This document shows positions 18,301-26,836 of a DNA stretch of 64,000 nt, piece by piece. The stretch comes from Ruminococcus_G sp050944435 (GTDB taxonomy: Bacteria; Bacillota; Clostridia; Lachnospirales; Lachnospiraceae). The notes beneath the pieces are model-generated. The model was not told the DNA's origin and did not search any database. It worked only from the letters and a program-made list of their open reading frames with translations. The DNA is taken from positions 6,312 to 70,311 of the forward strand of contig JBMNRB010000016.1 in NCBI GenBank assembly GCA_050944435.1, written 5' to 3'. The position numbers were made by a program, and so were the translations under genes. Within the stretch, counting starts at the first letter, position 1, and every line of letters starts with the position of its first letter.

Positions 18301-19082
18301 TTCCGGTATTTCCGGGAACCAACTGTGAATATGACAGCCGGAAAGCTTTTGAACGGGCGGGAGCCGATGTGATCACCAAAGTATTTAAAAACCTGACGGA
18401 AGCGGATATCCGGGATTCCGTTCAGGTATTTGAAAAGGCCATTGAACAGGCGCAGATCATCATGTTCCCCGGCGGATTTTCCGCAGGCGACGAACCGGAT
18501 GGTTCCGCCAAATTCTTTGCGACGGCTTTCAGAAATGAAAAGATTCAGGAAGCAGTGATGAAACTGCTGGAGGAAAGAGACGGACTGGCGCTGGGTATCT
18601 GCAACGGATTTCAGGCGCTGATCAAACTGGGACTGGTGCCCTATGGAAAAATCGTGGGACAGAACGCGGACTCCCCCACGCTGACCTACAATACCATCGG
18701 ACGTCACATCTCCAGAATGGTTTACACGAAAGTGGTGACCAACCATTCGCCCTGGCTGATGAAAGCGCAGTTGGGCGGCGTTTACACCAATCCGGCATCC
18801 CATGGCGAGGGACGGTTTGTAGCCAGTGACCAGTGGCTGGATAAGCTTTTTGCCAACGGCCAGGTGGCGACTCAGTACTGTGATCCCTCTGGAAATGTTT
18901 CCATGGATGAGGAGTGGAATGTGAACGGTTCTTACCGGGCGATTGAAGGAATTACCAGTCCGGATGGAAGAATTCTGGGTAAAATGGCTCATTCAGAACG
19001 GCGGGACGACGGCGTGGCCATTAATATTTACGGACAGCAGGATATTCAGATCTTTGAATCCGGCGTAGAATATTTCAGATAA
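15333..19082 (+). CDS. purL: Phosphoribosylformylglycinamidine synthase, single-chain form
   Basis: A 1249-residue enzyme converting FGAR, glutamine and ATP to FGAM in purine synthesis. It is one long chain rather than the PurS/PurQ/PurL set of Bacillus. The N-terminal linker domain is followed by two AIR-synthase-like halves (HNHPTEIEPFGGAATCLGG near 327; SIGGKDSMSG near 774) and a C-terminal class I glutaminase domain: VFPGTNCEYDSRKAFE near 990, FPGGFSAGDEPDGSAKF, nucleophile C1090 in GICNGFQAL, and the catalytic His/Glu near SHGEGRFV. GAGAGGAG lies before the start. It is the last gene before a strong bidirectional terminator. Confidence 0.96.
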   Translation: MVRRVYVEKKPDYGVQAKELSHEISSYLGIKGVEKVRVLIRYDVENISDEVFEKACHSVFSEPPVDVLYRENFEMAEGARVFSVEYLPGQFDQRADSAVQCIQFLKEDEKPIIRSATTYVLEGAITDEEFAAVKNHCINPVDSRETDMVKPDTLVTVFDEPAEVKIFDGFTNMDEAQLRELYQSLNLAMTFKDFLHIHRYFCGEEKRDPTMTEIRVLDTYWSDHCRHTTFSTELTKVEFKDGDYKEPIVRTYQRYLADRAEIFKGRDDKFVCLMDLALMAMRKLKAEGKLEDQEESEEINACSIVVPVDVDGVEEEWLINFKNETHNHPTEIEPFGGAATCLGGAIRDPLSGRTYVYQAMRVTGAADPTVSVKDTMKGKLPQKKLVRSAAHGYSSYGNQIGLATGYVKEIYHPDYVAKRMEIGAVMGAAPRRAVIRKTSDPGDIIILLGGRTGRDGCGGATGSSKVHTEESIETCGAEVQKGNAPTERKIQRMFRREEVSRLIKKCNDFGAGGVSVAIGELAAGLEVNLDKVPKKYAGLDGTEIAISESQERMAVVVDPSNVQEFLKYANEENLEAVEVAVVTESPRLVLKWRGKEIVNISRAFLDTNGAHQETEVLVDIPNREGNVLNRKEEVGEVKETWLNTLKDLNVCSQKGLVEMFDSSIGAGSVVMPYGGQYQMTETQAMVAKVPVLNGKTNTVTMMSYGFDPYVSSWSPYHGAVYAVTESIARIVASGGDYKKIRFTFQEYFRRMTEDPSRWSQPFAALLGAYDAQLGFGLPSIGGKDSMSGTFNDIDVPPTLVSFAVDVAKQQDIITPELKEAGNRLVWIRLPKDEYDLPDYEKTMDLYDRLHQDMQAGRVVSAYALDRHGIAAAVSKMAFGNRMGVKIEHDLDPRDFFAPGFGDLLCEVKDGKVGELACTYRVIGEVTDKDAFVYGNVSIPFEEALDAWKGTLEKVFKTKGTQDTAPVESPLYQGDSFYICKHKTARPTVFIPVFPGTNCEYDSRKAFERAGADVITKVFKNLTEADIRDSVQVFEKAIEQAQIIMFPGGFSAGDEPDGSAKFFATAFRNEKIQEAVMKLLEERDGLALGICNGFQALIKLGLVPYGKIVGQNADSPTLTYNTIGRHISRMVYTKVVTNHSPWLMKAQLGGVYTNPASHGEGRFVASDQWLDKLFANGQVATQYCDPSGNVSMDEEWNVNGSYRAIEGITSPDGRILGKMAHSERRDDGVAINIYGQQDIQIFESGVEYFR

Positions 19083-19091
19083 TACCAGGGT

Positions 19092-19139
19092 AAAAGCCCC
19101 TGGCCATCTCTGTGGAAACACAGTGGGCCAGGGGCTTTT
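19092..19139. terminator. Bidirectional terminator between purL and the AraC gene
   Basis: AAAAGCCCCTGGCC pairs with GGCCAGGGGCTTTT, with an inner CTGTG/CACAG stem. It has A-runs on one side and T-runs on the other, so it can serve the converging purL and AraC-type genes. Confidence 0.92.
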
Positions 19140-19154
19140 ATGATCCTTGTATGT

Positions 19155-20024
19155 TCAAAAAAATCGAGTGCTGCGAAAGGCTGAGGGGGAAATTCCCACT
19201 TTTTTGGTAAAGGAAGTGATAAAATTTACTTCACTGCGGTATCCCGTACGGAAAGCGATTTCCTTAACGGACAGATCGGTGGTGTGAAGCAGGGACTTGG
19301 CCTCGTCGATTCGATGAAGGATAATGTACTCGTGGGGGGAAAATCCTGTCTGACTGCGGAACTGCCTGGAAAAGTGAGAAGGGCTCAAGCCGGCCGCAGC
19401 GGCAATTTCTTTCACGGAAAGATCTTCGAAGAGGTGACGCTTCATATAATCCAGCGCCAGGTTAATGGGATTTTGCAGATCGTACGCCGTTGTCCGGGGC
19501 GGGATCAAAAGATTGCAGAGCAGGGAGTAAATCCGCTTGGAGATATCGGCCTCCGTCTGAATGCCGTCCTTCAGCAGGGTGACTAATTCCGTCATATCCC
19601 GCTCAGTTCTGCTTTCGGGATAGGGGGTGAAGACAAATTTTCCTCCATGAAAGGAAAGAATCTGATCGAAAAAACGGTCGGCGTTGACGCCGTCAAAGTG
19701 GATCCAAATTCTTTCGGTATAATGTTTTACGCGAAAACGATGGGGTTTTCTGCAGTCAATCAGAGAAATCTGTCCCGCTTCTGCAGTGAGAGATTTTCCG
19801 TTGGATTCGATTTCCATCCCACCCTTTCGGATATAATCCAGCAGATAGGTTTTATGACTTTCCAGTTTTCCCACGTCACAGGAATCCAGAAAGAGATAAT
19901 TGTGGTCACAGTAGTAATGACCGCAGCGGGTGATATAGAGAAACAACTGCCGTGCCAGTGATGAAGGAGTGGCAAAGTAACGTTCCGACTGGGGCAGCAC
20001 GCCGGGTTCTTTGATAACTTTCAT
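19155..20024 (-). CDS. AraC-family transcriptional regulator with cupin sensor domain
   Basis: A 289-residue regulator. The N-terminal half (about 1-150) is a cupin-like ligand-sensing domain, with LLDYIRKGGMEI and ISLIDCRKPHRFRV typical of AraC-type sugar sensors. The C-terminal 100 residues hold two helix-turn-helix motifs: LSVKEIAAAAGLSPSHFSRQF and LSVKEIAFRTGYRSEVNF. The start has AAGGAG upstream on the minus strand. It is divergent from a MATE exporter gene across 133 bases and is the likely local regulator of it. The inducer is unknown. Confidence 0.93.
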   Translation of the reverse strand: MKVIKEPGVLPQSERYFATPSSLARQLFLYITRCGHYYCDHNYLFLDSCDVGKLESHKTYLLDYIRKGGMEIESNGKSLTAEAGQISLIDCRKPHRFRVKHYTERIWIHFDGVNADRFFDQILSFHGGKFVFTPYPESRTERDMTELVTLLKDGIQTEADISKRIYSLLCNLLIPPRTTAYDLQNPINLALDYMKRHLFEDLSVKEIAAAAGLSPSHFSRQFRSQTGFSPHEYIILHRIDEAKSLLHTTDLSVKEIAFRTGYRSEVNFITSFTKKVGISPSAFRSTRFF

Positions 20025-20053
20025 GGGATGCTCCTTATTAAAAAGATGGTTTT

Positions 20054-20083
20054 ATCATAGCACAAAATATTAATGAAACGCAA
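20054..20083 (-). promoter_or_regulatory. Candidate minus-strand promoter of the AraC gene
   Basis: Read on the minus strand: TTGCGT (20083-20078), 18 bases, TATGAT (20059-20054). No equally good plus-strand promoter for the MATE gene was found, in keeping with an activator-dependent promoter there. Confidence 0.55.
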
Positions 20084-20157
20084 TAAAATATAATTGTATT
20101 TCCTTGAAAGGCCAATTAGAATAAAGAAAGATTTATTAATACCAGGGGGAGAAAAGT

Positions 20158-21513
20158 ATGCGTGTCGTACGTGAGAAAGCATTTTATAAAACTTTTGCCG
20201 TTTTAACAGCGTCGCTGGCTCTTCAGAATCTGTTGACCTACAGCGTAAATCTAATGGACAATGTGATGCTGGGAGCTTACAGCGAAACGGCCCTTTCCGG
20301 ATCCGCTCTGTGCAATCAGTTTCAGTTTCTGCTGCAGATGCTGGTGATGGGGGCAGGGGAAGGCGTGGTGGTGCTGGGCACTCAATATTGGGGAAAGAAA
20401 AATCTGAAGCCCATTCCCCATATCATCGGAGTGGCGCTGCGCTGCGGAGTGGGTCTGGCGGCGGTAATGTTTCTGTTGGTGCTCTTTTTTCCCTCGCAGG
20501 CGTTGGGGCTTCTCACCAACGACCAGGCGGTGATTGCAGAAGGAGTAAAATATCTGAAGATAATCTGCTTTACCTATTTGATTTTCACGGCAACCAATAT
20601 TCTGACCGCTTCTCTTCGGGCAGTGGGAATTGTGAAAATCGGCTATATTATATCGGCGACTACTCTTTGCATCAACGTGGTGCTGAACTATCTGCTGATC
20701 TACGGTCATTTTGGAATGCCCAGGATGGGAATCCGGGGAGCGGCTGTGGCCACGCTTATCTCCAGATGTGTGGAACTGCTGATCGTAGTCTGGTATCTGA
20801 AATACAGAGAGCATGACCTGAACCTGAATTTGCGGAAACTTATCTTTATTGATAAATCCTATAATCAGGATTACAGAAAAGTGGCGCTTCCCGTATTGCT
20901 GAATCAGGCCCAGTGGGGAATTGCCCAGATGGTTCAGACGGGAATTTTAGGACATATGGGAGCGGCGGCTATTGCGGCCAATTCCATTGCAACCATCGTA
21001 TATCAGATTATTTCTGTTGTAGCCTACGGTTCCACCAGCGCTTCCAGCATTATTGTGGGAAAAACCATCGGTGAAGAGCGGGAGGACAGCCTGAAAGTGA
21101 TGGTCCATACCATGGAACTGCTTTTCGCGGGAATAGGAATTGTTACAGGACTTTTGATTTATCTGTCCAGAAATCCGGTGTTGTCTCTTTATAATATCTC
21201 AGAGGAAGCACACAATCTGGCGCTTCAGTTCATTGTGGTCATGGCAATCACTACGGTGGGAACTTCTTTCCAGCTTCCCTGCGACAACGGGATCATCCGG
21301 GGAGGAGGCGATACTGCTTTCAGTATGAAAATGAATCTGATCAGTATGTGGCTGATTATCGTGCCCTTTTCCTCCCTGGCTGCCTTTGTGCTTCATTGGC
21401 CGCCGGCGGCGGTGTTTTTCCTGTTGAAATGGGATCAGATTTATAAAATTATTCCTGTGACTATACGGCTGCACAGTTGGAAATGGATTACTCATGTAAC
21501 ACGAAGTGAATAA
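20158..21513 (+). CDS. MATE-family multidrug/metabolite exporter
   Basis: A 451-residue protein with about twelve membrane helices in two homologous halves, the pattern of MATE (NorM/DinF-like) antiporters driven by sodium or protons. Family features include LMDNVMLGAYSETALSG near the start and the second-half counterpart VQTGILGHMGAAAIAANSIA near residue 257. ATG 20158 follows AGGGGGAG. The divergent AraC-type gene probably controls it. The exported compound cannot be inferred. Confidence 0.93.
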   Translation: MRVVREKAFYKTFAVLTASLALQNLLTYSVNLMDNVMLGAYSETALSGSALCNQFQFLLQMLVMGAGEGVVVLGTQYWGKKNLKPIPHIIGVALRCGVGLAAVMFLLVLFFPSQALGLLTNDQAVIAEGVKYLKIICFTYLIFTATNILTASLRAVGIVKIGYIISATTLCINVVLNYLLIYGHFGMPRMGIRGAAVATLISRCVELLIVVWYLKYREHDLNLNLRKLIFIDKSYNQDYRKVALPVLLNQAQWGIAQMVQTGILGHMGAAAIAANSIATIVYQIISVVAYGSTSASSIIVGKTIGEEREDSLKVMVHTMELLFAGIGIVTGLLIYLSRNPVLSLYNISEEAHNLALQFIVVMAITTVGTSFQLPCDNGIIRGGGDTAFSMKMNLISMWLIIVPFSSLAAFVLHWPPAAVFFLLKWDQIYKIIPVTIRLHSWKWITHVTRSE

Positions 21514-21556
21514 AAACATCCGCACCGGATTTTTCGATCCGGCGCGGATGTTTTTT
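21512..21556. terminator. Bidirectional terminator between the MATE and surface-protein genes
   Basis: AAAAACATCCGC pairs with GCGGATGTTTTT, with an inner CCGGAT/ATCCGG stem. It serves two converging genes; its distal edge abuts the stop codon of the minus-strand gene. Confidence 0.92.
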
Positions 21557-23966
21557 AATGGGATTTCCGGCGATAAATAAGATAAATGAAAAGGGCGAGA
21601 GCTGCCAGGGAAAGGGACGCGAATATGATAACCGGGGAATCATCTCCCGTTTTAGGCGAAGCGGCAGAAGAAGAGGACGGTTTTTTAACCGTTGTTTTTT
21701 TCGTGGAAGCAGAGGTATCTGAATTCTTTCCGGAATCGGTGACTGTTTCCAGGGTGGGATTTGTCTGATGCCTTGTTTCGTTGGAAGAAAGATCCGGTTT
21801 TTCAGGGAGGTGCAGCCAGGCAGTGTTGGTCAGAAGCGCCTTCTCTTTAGGGGCTTCTATTTGAAAAGTCAGGTGGGCTCCCTCGCCGTTGTCAAGATCT
21901 TTGACAATCCAGGTAATGGTTCCCTCTTCCTCCTTCATCTGCTGGATGGATGCGGCGGATTCAGGCAGGGCGCCGGTGATCTCTCCGGTGATTTTTAAAG
22001 AATCCCGTTCCCAGACGCTGTTTTCAGGAATTTCATCGGTGACGGTAAGAGTACCGGAGAGATAACCGGGCGTACAGTTTCTGGTCACGTCGATATGGTA
22101 TTCGATGATATCACCGGGGGAGACGGAAACGGGGGTCTCAAAGGAAGAAGGGGCTTCGCCGGCAATTTTGCCGTCGTGAATGACCAGAGCTGTTTTGGTG
22201 ATGGTGTGGTCTGCTACGGGCATGTTGCTTACCTCATACCGGATAATCTGGCCGTCCTGGGTCAGTGTGAATTCCTCTTCCCAGCTTCCTTCATACAGGT
22301 CCGGATTCCGCGTTTCCGATGCCATAAATTTTCCTTCATTTTGCAGAGTGGCAGAAAGGGGGGAAGACAGGTAGACTTGAGTGTCCTCCTGGTAGGTTAG
22401 TTTTTCCAGTTCTTCATACTCCTCTGTGTTTTTATTCCATTGAAAAAGTGTAAATTCTGCGTTGGGAAGAGCGGCCCCTGAAAAGGCGTCGCTTTTGTGT
22501 ATTTCAAGACGGCAGTCCTTATGGAGTGTGGGAATATGGGTAAGCGTTTCGTTGGTTTCCTTCTCGACGGAGCCATTGCGGAGAATAGAGACGGCGGCCT
22601 GATTGGGAATGACATATTCTTCACCGTCTGTCTCTGCATTCAGATAAGGCGTCAAATCAGCATCGGGAGGGATGGATACTTCCAGATCGAAACGGTAAGT
22701 GTTGTAGTAAAAACCCGCCCGGTTCGTATCATTGGCGGTGAAAGAGATAGTTTGCCCGTCTGCGGCTACGGTAAATGCTTCCGTTACATCGGCGCCTGAT
22801 TCATCGCAGACGGAGGCGTCAATCAGGGTAAGACCGGCAGCCAGACGATCGGTGAGTGTATAGCCGGCGTAGTAGTTGTTGGGTTCCTCGTTGGGAACGG
22901 TGTGATAAACAGAATAAGTAAAAGTCTCCTGAATGCTGGAAAGTGTGTTTTCCTGTCCCCTTTCATCTGAATCGGAAACTTCTTTTATGGGAGTGGAAGG
23001 CTCTGAAGGCGCCAGGGGCTGGCCGCTGTATCCGAAGTAATCCAAAGAATCGCAGAAAATCCGGAGAGATTCCGGGTCGGAGAAGTCAGACAGAAAATTT
23101 TTATCGCTCTCATAGCCCTCCCGGAAGTAATAACAGCAGTAAAAACGCTGAGTCTGTTCAGCTCCTTCAAATCGTGTCATAAAAGAATCTGCTTTGGAGG
23201 AAGTGTGAGCCGCAGCGGTATTGTCATCATACCAGGCGCCGTCAGAGATGAAGGTGACGGAACCGTCATTGTCAGTCAGGCATCGAAGATTGGATTCTTC
23301 CGGAATATATAATTCTCCCGGATTGCCGGTCAGTTCAATGGCCTGTCCCCAGTCCACGTCGTCAAAAGTCATAAAGCATGGAAGAAAGAGGGGTTCGCCT
23401 GTTTCACTGTCGAAATATTCATAGCGGATATCTATATAGGATTCTCCCGCTACACAGAAGCCGATCCGGTCGCTCATTCCCCACAGAATCATGTGGGAAG
23501 GAATGCCGTCTCTGGTGTAGAATTCATAGTCTGCCAGGGTGGCTTTCAGGTCTACGGAACGACCCTGCCAGGTCCCTGTGTTCCGGTACCAAAGGCCCAC
23601 TTTTCCTCTGAGGGAATAATCCAAAGCATTGATTCTGAGGGAAATCAGATTCTCCGGAGCATATGTGGTTTTATCCACATCCAGGCTGTCCCATGGCCCG
23701 AAGGGTTCTGCCTGGGTGACGCCATCAATTACTTTTGCGCCGAAACAGTCGCCGGACAGCGACTCCCCGGAATTTTCCCGAATTACATGGATGCCGGCAG
23801 TTTCTTGGGGATCGGCGGTCTCATCCCAGAGCTCGCCGGCTGTCTGGGGGGATTCCGGCCGGGATATGGAAGCCCAGGCGGTGACGGCGACGCCCAGCAG
23901 AGAACCTAAAAAGATCAGACAGATGAGGGCGGCGCTGCAGCATAGTATGGTAGTTCTTTTTTTCAT
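21555..23966 (-). CDS. Wall-anchored isopeptide-domain surface protein with SPKTG signal
   Basis: An 803-residue secreted protein. It has an N-terminal signal/anchor (about 1-33). A unique N-terminal region (about 60-300) rich in Trp, Tyr and paired Cys (YCCYYF) matches nothing I know. Then come beta-sandwich domains resembling the fimbrial D2/DUF11 type (about 345-480 and 620-735), a Cna-B domain with ALPNAEFTLFQWN (about 490-600), a Ser/Thr/Lys linker, SPKTG at 770-774, a membrane helix and YRRKSH. SPKTG is a weak variant of LPxTG. AAAGGAG precedes the start. It is not next to a sortase gene and is a single-gene unit, so a housekeeping sortase probably anchors it. Its ligand is unknown. Confidence 0.87.
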   Translation of the reverse strand: MKKRTTILCCSAALICLIFLGSLLGVAVTAWASISRPESPQTAGELWDETADPQETAGIHVIRENSGESLSGDCFGAKVIDGVTQAEPFGPWDSLDVDKTTYAPENLISLRINALDYSLRGKVGLWYRNTGTWQGRSVDLKATLADYEFYTRDGIPSHMILWGMSDRIGFCVAGESYIDIRYEYFDSETGEPLFLPCFMTFDDVDWGQAIELTGNPGELYIPEESNLRCLTDNDGSVTFISDGAWYDDNTAAAHTSSKADSFMTRFEGAEQTQRFYCCYYFREGYESDKNFLSDFSDPESLRIFCDSLDYFGYSGQPLAPSEPSTPIKEVSDSDERGQENTLSSIQETFTYSVYHTVPNEEPNNYYAGYTLTDRLAAGLTLIDASVCDESGADVTEAFTVAADGQTISFTANDTNRAGFYYNTYRFDLEVSIPPDADLTPYLNAETDGEEYVIPNQAAVSILRNGSVEKETNETLTHIPTLHKDCRLEIHKSDAFSGAALPNAEFTLFQWNKNTEEYEELEKLTYQEDTQVYLSSPLSATLQNEGKFMASETRNPDLYEGSWEEEFTLTQDGQIIRYEVSNMPVADHTITKTALVIHDGKIAGEAPSSFETPVSVSPGDIIEYHIDVTRNCTPGYLSGTLTVTDEIPENSVWERDSLKITGEITGALPESAASIQQMKEEEGTITWIVKDLDNGEGAHLTFQIEAPKEKALLTNTAWLHLPEKPDLSSNETRHQTNPTLETVTDSGKNSDTSASTKKTTVKKPSSSSAASPKTGDDSPVIIFASLSLAALALFIYLIYRRKSH

Positions 23967-24110
23967 GGAAATCTCCTTTCGTTTTTGGTAGATCGATCCG
24001 GCGGGATGGGCATTCCTCCTTTCTGCATAAAAATATCTATAGGAAAAAGAAAACGGGGCATAATAAGTCCTGGGGATTTCTGTTGTTTTAAATTTAAATA
24101 TGGGATTTTT

Positions 24111-24124
24111 CGGAAGAACTTCCG
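24111..24124. promoter_or_regulatory. Perfect short palindrome between divergent genes
   Basis: CGGAAG-AA-CTTCCG lies in the 274-base gap between the surface-protein gene and the polysaccharide operon. It could be an operator for either gene. No strong -35/-10 pair for the operon was found, although TATTATAAC at 24154-24162 resembles a -10 region. Confidence 0.35.
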
Positions 24125-24240
24125 TAAATGAAATAAAAAAGATTTTGTAAAGGTATTATAACAAAAACAGAAGATGGAAGCAATACATAAATGGGCGGAA
24201 ACCGGTAAATGATAGAAAAGAAAGCAGGAGAGAGATTTCG

Positions 24241-25098
24241 ATGAGCAGAATAACAGAGATCAGCGTTATTATGGGAGTTTATAATCCAAAAAACCAGGAA
24301 CGTTTTTTTCATGCGGTAAAGTCGGTGGTTCGTCAGACGTTTCTCAACTGGGAATTGATCCTTTACGATGATGGTTCCGATGAAGTTTATCGGTCATGTA
24401 TTGAACTGGCAGCATCCCTGGACGACCGGATATTTCTGATCAGGAGCAGGGAGAATAAAGGACTGGCTTATGCGCTGAATCAATGTATCCGCCATGCTTC
24501 CGGAAGGTATATTGCCAGGATGGATGACGACGATGTTGCGAGAAAAGACCGGCTGGAAAAGCAGTTTAAATTTCTGGAGATGCATCCTCAGTACCAGTGG
24601 GTGGGTTCCAATGCGGAGCTGATAGATAAAAGGGGAGTCTGGGGATGCCGCAGAGTTCCGGAGATTCCGGGAAAAAAGGATTTTCTTTTCACTTCTCCTT
24701 ATATTCATCCATCGGTGATGTTTCATAAAAAGGTATTAAAGGAAAACGGAGGATACAACACATCGGGAGAATTTCTTTTCTGTGAAGACTATGAACTTTT
24801 TATGCGGCTGCACAGAAAGGGATTTCAGGGCTACAATATGCAGGAAATGCTGCTGCAGTATACGGAAGACTATGCGGCCCATAAAAAAAGGACTTACAGG
24901 CGGCGGATACGGGAAATGCGGGTACGTTACAGAGGGTTCCGGCAGCTTGGTATTCTGAACAAGATTACATTTTATCATGTGTTCCGCCCGCTGATGGTGG
25001 GGGCAGTGCCGGCTTTGCTGCGCCACTATATAAAAAAGCAGATGAAAGGCTGGAAAATATGGGAGAGAAAAGAAAAGACCAGTACGGAAAATATCTGA
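24241..25098 (+). CDS. Family 2 glycosyltransferase
   Basis: A 285-residue GT-A-fold transferase that moves a sugar from a nucleotide donor to a lipid-linked polysaccharide intermediate at the inner membrane face. It opens with ISVIMGVYNP, has the acidic patch YDDGSD near residue 40, and the metal-binding ARMDDDDVARKDR near 97-107. EDYELFMRLHRKGF near 185 is the acceptor-side signature. The C-terminal 70 residues are very basic and probably membrane-associated. It is the first gene of a long operon and overlaps the next gene by 40 bases. Confidence 0.9.
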   Translation: MSRITEISVIMGVYNPKNQERFFHAVKSVVRQTFLNWELILYDDGSDEVYRSCIELAASLDDRIFLIRSRENKGLAYALNQCIRHASGRYIARMDDDDVARKDRLEKQFKFLEMHPQYQWVGSNAELIDKRGVWGCRRVPEIPGKKDFLFTSPYIHPSVMFHKKVLKENGGYNTSGEFLFCEDYELFMRLHRKGFQGYNMQEMLLQYTEDYAAHKKRTYRRRIREMRVRYRGFRQLGILNKITFYHVFRPLMVGAVPALLRHYIKKQMKGWKIWERKEKTSTENI

Positions 25099-26471
25099 AG
25101 GAAAATCCCCGCATGTATCAGGTGGTACGGCAGATGGAGCTGCCAAAGCAGGATCCTCAAGCCCTGGCGGTAAGTTATGTGTTCGGACCGGCCCTTGGAA
25201 GTTTTGTCATGTGGGTACTGGAAGAGGCGGTGAAACATAAAAAGAGGAGACTTTATTTTCTGGCGCGGGACGGCTACTTTATGTACCGCGCTGCGCTTTT
25301 TTTCAGCAGCCGGTTAAATCTTCCGGTGGAATGCCGCTATCTTCACTGCTCCAGATATGCCCTTCGTGTTCCCACTTATCATCTGAATCAGGAGGAAGCT
25401 TTGGAGTATATATGCCGTCGGGGAATTAAAGTGACGCCGGGACGGATTCTGCGGCGGGCAGGTTTGTCAGAAGAGGAGGCGGCAGAGGTATTGGAACGCC
25501 TGCATCTTTCCTTTGGGGAAAATGAGGTGATTCCTTATCTCAGTCTGCCGGGAATAAAAAGAAAACTAAAAAACTGTGATTTATTTTTAGCGGCCATGAA
25601 CCGCCGTTCAAAGGAAGCTTTTCCTTTCTTGATGGGATATCTGAAACAGGAAGGGCTGCTGGATGAGGGAGAGGATGCCATAGTGGACAGCGGGTGGATG
25701 GGTTCCATGCAGAAGACGCTGAATGAAATTCTTCTTTATATGGGAAGGAAAAAACGGCTGGAAGGATATTACTGGGGGCTTTACGATCTCCCGCCGGACG
25801 TTCTGCAAAAAGAATATCACTGTTATTTTTTCAGTCCTCAAAAAGGTCTGCGGGAAAAGGTCCATTTTAATAACTGTATTTTTGAAGCAGTTTTCACCGC
25901 TCCGGAGGGAATGACTGTGGGATATGGGGAGGAAAAAGACAGGTATGTGCCGCGTCTTGGGAAATCATCTAATGAGGGGAAAAGGTTTGTATTAAAAAGT
26001 GAAGAGTATTTAAAAAATTATATCGCCCTTTTTGCTGAGGAAGTTGCAAGAACCGGGTACTGCCGGACAGATATGGTAAAGGAACGGCAGACGGTGGCAA
26101 AGCTTCTGGGAATGTTTATGGGGAACCCTACGCTGCAGGAGGCGGAAGTTTTTGGCTCCCTTATGTTTTCTGACGATGTTCTGGAGGATAAAGGCCAGCC
26201 CATTGCGGTTCCCATGACGAAGGAGGAATTAAGGGAGCATCATCTGTTGTACCGGCTTTTGGTAATGATGGGAATAAGAAGGGGGAAACAAAAGGAAAGC
26301 GCCTGGTATGAGGGAAGCGTGGTGCGTCAGGGGGATCTTGTGCGGTATCATCTGATACAGCATACCCTTTATAAGTATATCCGCTTTCTGGGAAAAACCT
26401 GCCGGTTTCAGGAAAAACTGCGGAGGAAAGAGAATGTGCAAGAACCGGGTACTGCCGGACAGATATGGTAA
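25059..26471 (+). CDS. COG5610-like protein, second-domain-only form, C-terminus altered by duplication
   Basis: A 470-residue protein. FLARDGYFMYRAA near residue 67 and IVDSGWMGSMQKTL near 208 match the second half of the 625-residue protein at 28352 (FLSRDGTVLMEA and AVDIGWAGSGAVML), so the two are related; this one lacks the N-terminal HAD domain. The biochemical role is unknown; the family occurs in polysaccharide loci. A 392-bp tandem duplication at its 3' end shifts the frame after residue 458: the gene now ends in VQEPGTAGQIW, while the ancestral ending (KENDD) is kept in the second copy. The bulk of the protein is intact. Confidence 0.8.
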   Translation: MGEKRKDQYGKYLKENPRMYQVVRQMELPKQDPQALAVSYVFGPALGSFVMWVLEEAVKHKKRRLYFLARDGYFMYRAALFFSSRLNLPVECRYLHCSRYALRVPTYHLNQEEALEYICRRGIKVTPGRILRRAGLSEEEAAEVLERLHLSFGENEVIPYLSLPGIKRKLKNCDLFLAAMNRRSKEAFPFLMGYLKQEGLLDEGEDAIVDSGWMGSMQKTLNEILLYMGRKKRLEGYYWGLYDLPPDVLQKEYHCYFFSPQKGLREKVHFNNCIFEAVFTAPEGMTVGYGEEKDRYVPRLGKSSNEGKRFVLKSEEYLKNYIALFAEEVARTGYCRTDMVKERQTVAKLLGMFMGNPTLQEAEVFGSLMFSDDVLEDKGQPIAVPMTKEELREHHLLYRLLVMMGIRRGKQKESAWYEGSVVRQGDLVRYHLIQHTLYKYIRFLGKTCRFQEKLRRKENVQEPGTAGQIW

Positions 26472-26828
26472 AGGAACGGCAGACGGTGGCAAAGCTTCTG
26501 GGAATGTTTATGGGGAACCCTACGCTGCAGGAGGCGGAAGTTTTTGGCTCCCTTATGTTTTCTGACGATGTTCTGGAGGATAAAGGCCAGCCCATTGCGG
26601 TTCCCATGACGAAGGAGGAATTAAGGGAGCATCATCTGTTGTACCGGCTTTTGGTAATGATGGGAATAAGAAGGGGGAAACAAAAGGAAAGCGCCTGGTA
26701 TGAGGGAAGCGTGGTGCGTCAGGGGGATCTTGTGCGGTATCATCTGATACAGCATACCCTTTATAAGTATATCCGCTTTCTGGGAAAAACCTGCCGGTTT
26801 CAGGAAAAACTGCGGAGGAAAGAGAATG
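26045..26828 (+). repeat. Perfect 392-bp tandem duplication
   Basis: 26045-26436 and 26437-26828 appear identical base for base by eye. The flanks share no microhomology at the junctions (GAAGT, GAATG and ACGAC around the boundaries). The unit length is not a multiple of three. The duplication covers the last part of the COG5610-like gene and ends at the ATG region of the next gene, which stays intact. Confidence 0.95.
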
Positions 26829-26836
26829 ACGACTGA
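26437..26836 (+). pseudogene. Orphan second copy of the 3' end of the COG5610-like gene
   Basis: This copy encodes the final 124 or so residues of the preceding protein from MVKERQTVAKLL onward (26465-26836) with the original ending KENDD and stop. It lacks the first two-thirds of the gene. Its stop overlaps the ATG of the ABC permease as in a normal operon junction, which shows that this was the ancestral 3' end. ATG 26465 has no good ribosome binding site, so expression as a fragment is doubtful. Confidence 0.85.

Noticed and set aside
17406..18992. A 528-residue open frame antisense to purL
   Set aside because: It is the complement of a well-supported, full-length purL. It has no ribosome binding site, no recognisable domain and a composition typical of a shadow frame.
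26447..26607. Insertion sequence as the cause of the repeated segment at 26-26.8 kb
   Set aside because: There is no transposase, terminal inverted repeat or target-site duplication; it is a simple head-to-tail duplication of coding DNA.
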